Origin: Oscillospiraceae bacterium
GTDB taxonomy: Bacteria > Bacillota > Clostridia > Oscillospirales > SIG519
Direction of reading: 5' to 3'
Length of the DNA: 33,354 nt
Assembly (NCBI GenBank): GCA_015067255.1
Contig: SVMS01000022.1
Location: forward strand, 1 to 33,354
The notes under the pieces are model-generated. The model worked only from the letters and a program-made list of their open reading frames with translations, was not told the origin of the DNA and did no database searches. This document shows, in pieces, positions 15,914 to 24,031 of the stretch. Both the position numbers and the translations under genes were made by a program. The first letter of the stretch is position 1; each line of letters starts with the position of its first letter.

Positions 15914-18900
15914 ATGCAGACAAAAAGCGAGGAAAAAGTTTTGCGCACAAATCCGGATTTTTTAGGAGCAAAAGAGGTAATGCTCGGTAGAAACGCCCGG
16001 GTCAGTTTTGCAAAAAATTCCGCCTGCCACGAAATGCCCAATCTTATCGAGGTTCAGAAGAAGTCATATGATTGGTTTATCGAGGAAGGTTTGGCTGAGG
16101 TTTTGAAGGATGCTTCCGGTGTTACGGACCATACCAAAAACCTTGTGCTTGACTATAAAAGCTTCAGACTTGACAAGGAGCCCAAATACACTATTGAAGA
16201 GTGTAAGGAAAGAGATGCTACTTACTCCACCGCTTTGCGTATGACTGTAGGTCTTCGCAAGGAAGATACAGGTGAGGAAATAGAGCAGGATATTTTCGTG
16301 GGTGAAGTTCCGAGAATGACAGACACAGGTACCTTTATTATTAACGGTGCAGAGCGTGTTATCGTTTCTCAGCTTATAAGAAGCCCCGGTATCTACTTTA
16401 CCGTTGAAAGAGATAAAAGCGGTAAAGAGCTTTTTGCGGGTACTGTTATGCCTAACAGAGGCCCTTGGGTTGAATATGAGAGCGACAGCTCTGATGTTTT
16501 ATATGTTCGTGTAGATAAGAACAGAAAGCTTCCCCTTACAGTTATTTTGCGTGTTATGGGAGCTTTCACCAATAGTGAAATTCTTGAGATGTTCGGAAAC
16601 GACGTAAGAATTAAGAACACTATTGAAAAAGATGCTACTACGGACTATGAATCTGCACTTATAGAGCTTTATAAAAAGCTACGTCCCGGCGAGCCCCCCA
16701 CAATTGACAGTGCAGAACAGCAAGTTCACTCTATGTTTTTCAATAAAAAAGCTTACGACTTAACCAAAGTAGGCAGATATAAATACAATAAGAAGCTATG
16801 CCTTAAGGACAGAATAAGAGGCGGTATTTTCTCACGTCCCGTTGTTGACTCCCTTACAGGCGAGGTTCTTTTTGAGGCAACAGGTGAAATTATTACTGAG
16901 GCTATGGCTCAGGCTGTTGTTGACAGAGGCATAAACGAGGTTTGGCTTAAGGTTAACGACGAAAGCGGTAACGGCGTAGAGGAAATCAAGCTGTTTTCCA
17001 ATAATATGGTGGATATGTCAAAGTTTGTAAGCTTTGAGCCTACCTACTATATTACTAAAATAAACGCTGAAACAGGCTATAGCGAAACCATTGAAACTCC
17101 TCTTAAGGAAATGGTGCGCAAGGATGTTCTTTTTGATATCCTTGATAAAACTCAGGACGAGGCAGAAATCAAGAAAATCGTAACAGAGCGTATTGACGAG
17201 CTTGTTCCTCTTCACCTCATTCCCGACGATATTATGGCATCGGTTAACTATTTAACCTGTCTTTACTACAATAAAAACAGCTATGTTGAAAACAGCAACT
17301 CCATAAGAGTTGGCTCTGTTGACGATATAGACCACTTGGGAAACAGACGTATCAGAAGCGTAGGAGAATTGCTTCAGAATCAGTTCAGAATAGGTTTTTC
17401 AAGAATGGAAAGAAGCATCAAGGAAAGAATGAACATTCAGGACATTGATGTTGTTCCCCAGTCTCTTGTAAATACCCGTCCCATAACTGCGGCTTTGAAA
17501 GAGTTTTTCGGTTCTTCACCTCTTTCTCAGTTTATGGACCAGACAAACCCTCTTGCAGAGCTTACTCATAAGAGACGTCTTTCTGCCCTTGGCCCCGGAG
17601 GTCTTACAAGAGACCGTGCAGGCTTCGAGGTGCGTGACGTTCACTATACTCACTACGGACGTATGTGTCCTATCGAGACTCCTGAAGGTCCTAACATCGG
17701 ACTTATTTCCTATCTGGCAAGCTATGCTCGTATAAATGATTTAGGCTTTATCGAAGCTCCTTACAGATGGGTAGACAAGGAAAACAAAAAGGTTACTGAT
17801 AAGGTTGTATATATGACAGCCGACGAAGAGGATAAGTATATCGTAGCACAGGCTAATGAGCCTTTGGTTGACGGATATTTCAAAAACCAGAAGGTTGCAG
17901 CACGCCGTTGGGACGAATTCCTTGAAATCGAGCCCGAGCATATTGATTATATGGACGTATCTCCTCAGATGCTTGTTTCCATAGCAACCTCAATGATTCC
18001 TTTCCTTGAAAACGATGATGCTAACAGAGCGCTTATGGGCTCTAACATGCAGCGTCAGGCAGTACCGCTTCTTACAACTCAGGCTCCTATCGTAGGAACA
18101 GGTATGGAGTACAAAGCAGGTGTTGACTCCGGTGTTTGCGTTATTGCAAAGGATGACGGTGTTGTAGAAAAGGTAAGTGCAAATGAAATTACCGTTAAAT
18201 ACGACAACGGCGAAAAGGTAACAACAAAGCTTACAAAATTTGCCCGTTCCAATCAGGGTACCTGTATCAATCAGCGCCCCATAGTTGTCGGCGGACAGAA
18301 GGTTAAAAAAGGCGAGGTTCTTGCAGACGGACCTTCAACAGATAACGGTGAAATTGCACTTGGTAAGAATGCGCTTATCGGATTTATGACCTGGGAAGGT
18401 TATAACTACGAGGACGCCGTACTTCTCAATGAAAACCTTGTTAAAAACGACGTGTTTACTTCAATTCATATTGAAGAGTACGAAATAGATGCAAGAGAGA
18501 CAAAGCTCGGACCGGAGGAAATCACCCGTGAAATCCCCAACGTAAGCGAAGATGCTCTCAAGGACTTGGACGAAAACGGTATCATCAGAATAGGTGCCGA
18601 GGTTCGTGCAGGCGATATCTTAGTAGGTAAGGTAACTCCTAAGGGAGAAACAGAGCTTACAGCCGAAGAAAAGCTTTTGCGTGCAATATTTGGAGAGAAG
18701 GCACGTGAGGTAAGAGATACTTCTCTTAAGGTGCTTCACGGCGAAAGCGGAACTGTTGTTGACGTTAAAGAGTTTACACGTGCAAATTCCAGCGAGCTTC
18801 CCCCCGGAGTTAATAAAGTAATCAGAGTTTATATAGCTCAGAAGAGAAAAATCAGCGTAGGCGATAAAATGGCAGGACGTCACGGAAACAAGGGTGTCGT

Positions 18901-19795
18901 TTCCAGAATTCTTCCTCAGGAAGATATGCCCTTCCTTCCCGACGGTACTCCTTTGGACATCGTGCTCAACCCCTTGGGCGTTCCTTCCCGTATGAATATC
19001 GGACAGGTGCTTGAGGTTCACTTGGGATATATCTCCAAGCTTTTAGGCTGGAAGATAATGACTCCCGTATTTGACGGCGCTCACGAGGAAGATATAGCAA
19101 AAGCCTTTGAGTATGCAGGCCTTGAGCCTCACGGAAAAACAGTTCTTTACGATGGAAGAACAGGTGAACGTTTTGACGGAGAGGTAACAGTAGGTTATAT
19201 GCATTATCTCAAGCTTCACCACTTGGTTGATGATAAAATTCACGCACGTTCAACAGGACCTTATTCTCTTGTTACACAGCAGCCCTTGGGCGGTAAAGCT
19301 CAATTCGGCGGACAGCGTTTCGGAGAGATGGAGGTATGGGCGCTTGAGGCATACGGTGCAGCATATACTCTTCAGGAAATTCTTACCGTTAAGTCTGACG
19401 ACGTAATAGGCCGTGTTAAAACCTACGAGGCTATTGTAAAGGGTAAGAACGTTCCCGAGCCCGGTATTCCCGAATCCTTTAAAGTTCTTATTAAAGAATT
19501 GCAGTCCCTCGGTCTTGATGTAAAAGCTATTGACAAGCAGGGTGACGAAATAGATATTTCCACTAACTTTGATGACGATAGTGATGACTATATCCCCGAG
19601 TTCAGAGATGAGCTTACAAAAGGCGTTGCTGAAGACGGCTCCTTTGAGGGATACACCGTGGCAGATGCTGAAAGCTTTGACGAGAGCGATTTATTAGTCA
19701 ACGAAATTATCGGCTCAGACAGCGATGAAGACTCGGAAGACGAGTATTTTGAAGATGTTTTTGACGTTGAGGACGACTTTGCAGGCGACGAATAA
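15914..19795 (+). CDS. rpoB: DNA-directed RNA polymerase subunit beta
   Basis: Catalytic beta subunit of RNA polymerase, about 1,293 residues. Family landmarks include the rifampicin-pocket stretch [17 protein letters not shown] continuing to [41 protein letters not shown], the active-site NEKDVFTS-equivalent [32 protein letters not shown], and the C-terminal [30 protein letters not shown]. Key rifampicin-contact residues (E. coli Q513, F514, D516, H526, R529, S531 equivalents) are all present. After the conserved end there is a strongly acidic tail of roughly 75 residues rich in Asp/Glu. I prefer the ATG at 15914, ten bases after GGAG; the GTG at 15902 lies in that site. The usual upstream rplJ-rplL genes are absent. 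Confidence 0.98.
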   Translation: MQTKSEEKVLRTNPDFLGAKEVMLGRNARVSFAKNSACHEMPNLIEVQKKSYDWFIEEGLAEVLKDASGVTDHTKNLVLDYKSFRLDKEPKYTIEECKERDATYSTALRMTVGLRKEDTGEEIEQDIFVGEVPRMTDTGTFIINGAERVIVSQLIRSPGIYFTVERDKSGKELFAGTVMPNRGPWVEYESDSSDVLYVRVDKNRKLPLTVILRVMGAFTNSEILEMFGNDVRIKNTIEKDATTDYESALIELYKKLRPGEPPTIDSAEQQVHSMFFNKKAYDLTKVGRYKYNKKLCLKDRIRGGIFSRPVVDSLTGEVLFEATGEIITEAMAQAVVDRGINEVWLKVNDESGNGVEEIKLFSNNMVDMSKFVSFEPTYYITKINAETGYSETIETPLKEMVRKDVLFDILDKTQDEAEIKKIVTERIDELVPLHLIPDDIMASVNYLTCLYYNKNSYVENSNSIRVGSVDDIDHLGNRRIRSVGELLQNQFRIGFSRMERSIKERMNIQDIDVVPQSLVNTRPITAALKEFFGSSPLSQFMDQTNPLAELTHKRRLSALGPGGLTRDRAGFEVRDVHYTHYGRMCPIETPEGPNIGLISYLASYARINDLGFIEAPYRWVDKENKKVTDKVVYMTADEEDKYIVAQANEPLVDGYFKNQKVAARRWDEFLEIEPEHIDYMDVSPQMLVSIATSMIPFLENDDANRALMGSNMQRQAVPLLTTQAPIVGTGMEYKAGVDSGVCVIAKDDGVVEKVSANEITVKYDNGEKVTTKLTKFARSNQGTCINQRPIVVGGQKVKKGEVLADGPSTDNGEIALGKNALIGFMTWEGYNYEDAVLLNENLVKNDVFTSIHIEEYEIDARETKLGPEEITREIPNVSEDALKDLDENGIIRIGAEVRAGDILVGKVTPKGETELTAEEKLLRAIFGEKAREVRDTSLKVLHGESGTVVDVKEFTRANSSELPPGVNKVIRVYIAQKRKISVGDKMAGRHGNKGVVSRILPQEDMPFLPDGTPLDIVLNPLGVPSRMNIGQVLEVHLGYISKLLGWKIMTPVFDGAHEEDIAKAFEYAGLEPHGKTVLYDGRTGERFDGEVTVGYMHYLKLHHLVDDKIHARSTGPYSLVTQQPLGGKAQFGGQRFGEMEVWALEAYGAAYTLQEILTVKSDDVIGRVKTYEAIVKGKNVPEPGIPESFKVLIKELQSLGLDVKAIDKQGDEIDISTNFDDDSDDYIPEFRDELTKGVAEDGSFEGYTVADAESFDESDLLVNEIIGSDSDEDSEDEYFEDVFDVEDDFAGDE

Positions 19796-19817
19796 TTTTT
19801 GTCACCGAAAAATTATT
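19791..19817 (+). other. Perfect hairpin over the rpoB stop codon
   Basis: AATAATTTTT and AAAAATTATT form a perfect ten-bp stem around the loop GTCACCG. The left arm contains the rpoB TAA, and the right arm ends directly before the AAAGGAG ribosome site of rpoC. It is AT-rich and has no following T-run, so it is not a terminator. It may act as an RNase-processing or translation-tuning element between the two subunits. Confidence 0.5.
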
Positions 19818-19831
19818 AAAGGAGAATCAGT

Positions 19832-22800
19832 ATGGAATTCAATACTTTTGAAGCCATTAAAATAGGACTTGCATCTCCGGAGACTATCAGACGTTGGTCG
19901 TCGGGCGAGGTAAAAAAGCCTGAAACTATAAACTACAGAACCTTAAAGCCTGAAAGAGACGGTCTTTTCTGCGAAAGAATTTTCGGACCGACAAAGGACT
20001 GGGAATGTCATTGCGGTAAATATAAAAGACTTCGTTATAAGGGCAAAATCTGTGAACGCTGCGGAGTTGAGGTTACAAGATCCAAAGTAAGACGTGAGAG
20101 AATGGGACATATAGAGCTCGCAACCCCCGTTTCTCATATATGGTACTTTAAGGGAACTCCTTCAAGACTCGGTCTTGTATTGGATTTATCCCCCAGAATA
20201 CTTGAAAAGGTGCTTTATTTCGCACTTTATATAGTAATCGATCCCGGTGATGTAAGAGGTATCCGTGAAAAAGATACTCTTACAGAATCCGAGTACAGAG
20301 ATTTAAGAGAAAAATACGGCGACGGCTTTGAAGCTGAAATGGGCGCTTCTGCAATTAAGAAGCTTCTGTTGAAGATTAACAAGGAAGAGCTTCGTGACCA
20401 GCTTCTTGAAGAGCTTGAAACTGCTTCCGGTCAAAAAAGAGGCAGAATAGTTAAAAGACTTGATGCTATTGAGTCCTTTATCACAAGCGGAAACGAGCTT
20501 TCCTGGATGATTTTAGACGTGCTTCCTGTTATCCCGCCTGAAATTCGTCCTATGGTACAGCTTGACGGCGGACGTTTTGCATCCAGTGACCTTAATGACC
20601 TTTACCGCCGTGTTATCAACAGAAATAACAGACTTAAGAGATTATTGGAATTAAATGCTCCCGACATTATCGTCAGAAACGAGAAGAGAATGCTACAGGA
20701 GGCTGTCGATGCTCTTATTGACAACGGCAGACGTTCCCGTGCCGTAGGCGGCCCTAACAACAGAGCATTGAAATCTCTTTCCGATATGCTTAAGGGTAAG
20801 CAGGGCCGTTTCAGACAGAACCTTCTCGGTAAACGTGTTGACTATTCAGGACGTTCCGTTATCGTCGTAGGTCCTGACCTTAAGATTTATCAGTGCGGTC
20901 TTCCTAAGGAAATGGCTATTGAGCTGTTCAAACCCTTCGTTATGAAGCGTCTTGAGGAAATGGGTATTGCTAAAAATATCAAGAGCGCAAAGAAAATGGT
21001 TGAGCGTATGCAGGGCGAGGTTTGGGACGCTTTGGAAGAGGTTATCAAGGAGCATCCCGTTCTTCTTAACCGTGCGCCTACACTTCACAGACTTGGTATT
21101 CAAGCATTCGAGCCTGTATTGGTTGAAGGTCGTGCATTAAGACTTCATCCGTTGGTATGTACAGCTTACAACGCTGACTTCGACGGTGACCAGATGGCTG
21201 TTCACGTTCCTCTTTCCGCTGCAGCACAGGCAGAGGCTCGTTTCCTTATGCTCTCTGCTAACAACCTGCTTAAGCCTCAGGATGGAAAGCCTGTTACCGT
21301 TCCTACACAGGATATGGTACTCGGTGCATACTATCTTACAATGATTAAGGATAAGGATAAGCCCACAGAGCAAAGACCTTACTTTAAGGATATCGACGAG
21401 GCAAAGCTTGCATACTATGCAAAAACAGTTACTCTTCACGAGCCTGTAAGACTTCGTGTTGATAAAACTGATGACAACGGCGAAAAAACCGGCGAGCATA
21501 TAATGATAGATACCTCTATCGGCAGAATTATCTTCAATGAGGTAATTCCTCAGAATCTCGGCTTTATGGACAGAACAAATCCTGACCAGAAGTACAAGCT
21601 TGAGGTTGACCAGATTGTTACCAAAAAAGTTTTGGGACAGATTATCGACCGTTGTATCAAGGCTAACGGCGGCGCAGAAACTGCTGACACACTTGATAAA
21701 ATCAAGAGCATTTGCTATCAGTTCTCCACAAAGGGCGCTATTACCGTTTCCGTTTCCGATATGACAATTCCGCCTAAGAAATATGAATATATTGAACAGG
21801 CAGAAGAAAAAATTGAAGAAATTACAGAAAACTATAAGATGGGTCTTATGACTGATGACGAGCGTTACTCTGCTGTTATTGACCAGTGGGAGAAAACAAC
21901 AAAGCTCGTTACAGATGAGCTTGAAAAAGGACTTGACGAATTCAATCCTATCTATATGATGGCTAATTCAGGAGCTCGTGGTAGCATGAGCCAGATCAGA
22001 CAGCTTGCCGGAATGAGAGGACTTATGGCAAACACCTCCGGTAAAGCAATCGAAATTCCTATTCGTTCAAACTTCCGTGAAGGTCTTAATATCCTTGAAT
22101 TCTTTATTTCTTCCCGTGGTGCGCGTAAAGGTCTTGCCGATACTGCGTTAAGAACTGCGGACTCAGGTTACCTTACAAGACGTCTTGTTGACGTTTCTCA
22201 GGACGTTATTATCCGTGAGGACGATTGCGGAACTGATGAAGGCTTGATGGTAAGTGAGATTCCCAACGTTGAAAAGCTTACTGACAGACTTTTGGGCCGC
22301 TTCGCTGCGAAACCCATAGTTGACGAAAACGGAGAAGTTATCGTTGGAACAGATGTTCCTATGACCGAAAAAGATGCTAAGGCAATAATGGATGCAGGCA
22401 TAAAGAGAGTTGAAATCCGTTCAGTTCTTAAATGCCGTTGCAAATACGGTGTCTGCGCTAAGTGCTACGGTAAAAACCTTGCGGCAAACGAGGTTGTACG
22501 CACAGGTGAGGCTGTCGGCATAATTGCGGCACAGTCAATCGGTGAGCCCGGTACACAGCTTACAATGAGAACCTTCCATACAGGCGGTGTTGCCGGTAAG
22601 GACGTATCGGATATTACACAGGGTCTTCCCCGTGTCGAAGAGCTTTTCGAAGCAAGAAAGCCCAAGGCTCTTGCTGTTTTGGCTGAAATTTCAGGACGTG
22701 TTACCTTTGATGAAATCAAAAAGATTAAAAACGTTATCGTTACAAATGATGAAGGCGAGAGCGTTGCTCATCCTATCATATTTAGCTTAAGACTTAAAGA

Positions 22801-23410
22801 AAAAATCGAAATGGCTGAGAAAAACGGAACAGAGTGCTGGGTAGAAAAGGGCGAAGAGCTTACACAAGGCTCTAAGAACCCCCGTGATATACTCAGAATT
22901 TTGGGACCCGATGCCGTTCAGGAATACTTTATCGAAGAAGTACAGCGTGTATATAGATTACAGGGTGTTGATATCAACGATAAGCATATTGAAGTTATTG
23001 TTCGTCAGATGATGAAGAAATACAAGGTGCTTGATCCCGGAAGCGCACAGGCTGTTGACGGATTGCAAATCGTTGAAGGCGCTCAGATTGATAAGTATTA
23101 TTATCTCAAGGCTAAGGAAGACATTGAGAGAAGACGTGCAGAGGGAGAAGATGTTAAGGATATCGTAGCAGAGCCCGAGCTCCTCGGTATCACCAAGGCT
23201 TCTCTTGCAACGGATAGCTTCCTTTCAGCCGCATCCTTCCAAGAGACCACAAAGGTTCTTACAGATGCCGCTATCAGAGGTAAGACTGATCCCCTTATCG
23301 GACTTAAAGAAAACGTTATTATCGGTAAGCTTATCCCCGCAGGTACAGGACTTCCCAGATACAGAAACGTTGAAATTGTTGAAAACAATACAAACAATAA
23401 CAACCAATAA
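19832..23410 (+). CDS. rpoC: DNA-directed RNA polymerase subunit beta'
   Basis: Catalytic beta' subunit, 1,192 residues, normal for Firmicutes. The N-terminal zinc site is [20 protein letters not shown] (59-78). The double-psi barrel carries the magnesium-binding [12 protein letters not shown]. The bridge-helix and trigger-loop regions ([21 protein letters not shown] and [13 protein letters not shown]) are clear, and the second zinc site is [20 protein letters not shown] precedes the ATG, 36 bases after rpoB. It ends with a strong terminator at 23489. No ribosomal protein S12/S7 or fusA genes follow, unlike the common bacterial order. Confidence 0.98.
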   Translation: MEFNTFEAIKIGLASPETIRRWSSGEVKKPETINYRTLKPERDGLFCERIFGPTKDWECHCGKYKRLRYKGKICERCGVEVTRSKVRRERMGHIELATPVSHIWYFKGTPSRLGLVLDLSPRILEKVLYFALYIVIDPGDVRGIREKDTLTESEYRDLREKYGDGFEAEMGASAIKKLLLKINKEELRDQLLEELETASGQKRGRIVKRLDAIESFITSGNELSWMILDVLPVIPPEIRPMVQLDGGRFASSDLNDLYRRVINRNNRLKRLLELNAPDIIVRNEKRMLQEAVDALIDNGRRSRAVGGPNNRALKSLSDMLKGKQGRFRQNLLGKRVDYSGRSVIVVGPDLKIYQCGLPKEMAIELFKPFVMKRLEEMGIAKNIKSAKKMVERMQGEVWDALEEVIKEHPVLLNRAPTLHRLGIQAFEPVLVEGRALRLHPLVCTAYNADFDGDQMAVHVPLSAAAQAEARFLMLSANNLLKPQDGKPVTVPTQDMVLGAYYLTMIKDKDKPTEQRPYFKDIDEAKLAYYAKTVTLHEPVRLRVDKTDDNGEKTGEHIMIDTSIGRIIFNEVIPQNLGFMDRTNPDQKYKLEVDQIVTKKVLGQIIDRCIKANGGAETADTLDKIKSICYQFSTKGAITVSVSDMTIPPKKYEYIEQAEEKIEEITENYKMGLMTDDERYSAVIDQWEKTTKLVTDELEKGLDEFNPIYMMANSGARGSMSQIRQLAGMRGLMANTSGKAIEIPIRSNFREGLNILEFFISSRGARKGLADTALRTADSGYLTRRLVDVSQDVIIREDDCGTDEGLMVSEIPNVEKLTDRLLGRFAAKPIVDENGEVIVGTDVPMTEKDAKAIMDAGIKRVEIRSVLKCRCKYGVCAKCYGKNLAANEVVRTGEAVGIIAAQSIGEPGTQLTMRTFHTGGVAGKDVSDITQGLPRVEELFEARKPKALAVLAEISGRVTFDEIKKIKNVIVTNDEGESVAHPIIFSLRLKEKIEMAEKNGTECWVEKGEELTQGSKNPRDILRILGPDAVQEYFIEEVQRVYRLQGVDINDKHIEVIVRQMMKKYKVLDPGSAQAVDGLQIVEGAQIDKYYYLKAKEDIERRRAEGEDVKDIVAEPELLGITKASLATDSFLSAASFQETTKVLTDAAIRGKTDPLIGLKENVIIGKLIPAGTGLPRYRNVEIVENNTNNNNQ

Positions 23411-23488
23411 TTTTACAGACTGTCGAAAAAGGCACAGACCGCAGAAAAAGAAAAAATCATAAAGGTTTGAAGCTAATTTCACAAATGA

Positions 23489-23525
23489 TATAGGAAAGGA
23501 GTTTTTCTCTTTTCCTATATTTTTG
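23489..23525 (+). terminator. rpoBC operon terminator
   Basis: Thirteen-bp stem TATAGGAAAGGAG/CTCTTTTCCTATA (one G-U) with a five-base T loop, followed by TTTTTG. Strong intrinsic terminator 79 bases after the rpoC stop. Confidence 0.9.
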
Positions 23526-23579
23526 TTTTAAGGAAAATTCCGTATAAGAATACGTAATTTAAGTAAAATTTTTCTGCTT

Positions 23580-23725
23580 TCCGCCAATCCGCTCTCTAAC
23601 GTACCACCGTACGCCGACGAGAACGGATTGACGAAATCTGCACTCTTTTTGGACAGTCTTGCCATGGTGTCGAAAACCTTTCGACACCCTGAAAGCTCGC
23701 TTCAATTTGAAGCGAGCTTTTTTGC
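23580..23725 (+). repeat. Hairpin-rich intergenic element of unknown nature
   Basis: Three consecutive stem-loops fill this gene-free stretch. CAATCCG (23585-23591) pairs with CGGATTG (23624-23630) around an inner CGTAC/GTACG stem. GGTGTCGAAA pairs with TTTCGACACC (23666-23688). The last is a terminator-like hairpin, AAAGCTCGCTTC with GAAGCGAGCTTT, plus a T-run. Composition is more GC-rich than the flanks. It may be a small structured RNA with its own terminator, or a copy of a dispersed palindromic repeat; copy number in the genome would decide. Short reading frames crossing it on both strands look like shadows of the stems. Confidence 0.45.
23692..23723 (+). terminator. Intrinsic terminator at the end of the hairpin-rich element
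   Basis: AAAGCTCGCTTC and GAAGCGAGCTTT form a 12-bp stem with a five-base AT loop, followed by further T (six in a row counting the stem end). No coding gene lies directly upstream, which suggests an RNA product or read-through protection. Confidence 0.7.
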
Positions 23726-23781
23726 GCCTGCTGAAGATTGGAAATTTATACTTGATAATACAGTATAATTGTGGTAAACTA

Positions 23782-23954
23782 ATAGTTGCCAAACTAATTA
23801 AATATTTTATAACAAGCAAAAAAGCCAAGGGGTTAGTATATCTTTTGGTTAAGTTTTATTTGAGGTACCTAACGATATGAATTTGATAAAAATGCAAATT
23901 CCACAATGTTAGGTGCTTATTGTGCTTGTTATATTGTATTAGTTTGGCGACTAT
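23782..23954 (+). ncRNA. Candidate structured RNA: long nested inverted repeat before the LRR gene
   Basis: The outer stem pairs ATAGTTGCCAAACTAAT (23782-23798) with ATTAGTTTGGCGACTAT (23938-23954), 17 bp with one G-U. After an internal loop it continues as TATAACAAGCA (23808-23818) with TGCTTGTTATA (23923-23933). Inside are two hairpins: one at 23823-23850, and one pairing AGGTACCTAAC (23863-23873) with GTTAGGTGCTT (23908-23918), topped by GAATTTG/CAAATTC. In addition AAAAATGCAAATTCC (23888-23902) can pair with GGAGTTTGCATTTTT (23956-23970), a 15-bp possible pseudoknot. A TATAAT at 23764-23769 could be its -10. A terminator follows at 23972. It could be an attenuation leader, a free small RNA, or a small palindromic mobile element. 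Confidence 0.45.
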
Positions 23955-23971
23955 CGGAGTTTGCATTTTTT

Positions 23972-24002
23972 GTGCGTCTGCTTCGGTAGGCGCACTTTTT
24001 TT
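23972..24002 (+). terminator. UUCG-tetraloop terminator just upstream of the LRR gene
   Basis: GTGCGTCTGC-TTCG-GTAGGCGCAC: a ten-bp stem with two G-U pairs and a stable UUCG tetraloop, then seven T. It ends 29 bases before the ATG at 24032, between the structured region and the ribosome site TTGGAGGG. It is either the end of a small RNA or an attenuator for the downstream gene. Confidence 0.88.
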
Positions 24003-24031
24003 ATCTAAAATTATTTTGGAGGGTTTTTAGT

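Noticed and set aside
23559-23880. Overlapping small reading frames (minus 89 codons at 23559-23828; plus 73 codons at 23659-23880) in the gap after rpoC
   Set aside because: They run through well-formed RNA hairpins and a terminator, have no convincing ribosome site, and encode no recognisable domain.
23782-23954. c-di-GMP, T-box or 6S RNA identity for the structured region
   Set aside because: None of the conserved sequence cores of those classes could be found; only the general shape (long stem with internal branches) is shared.
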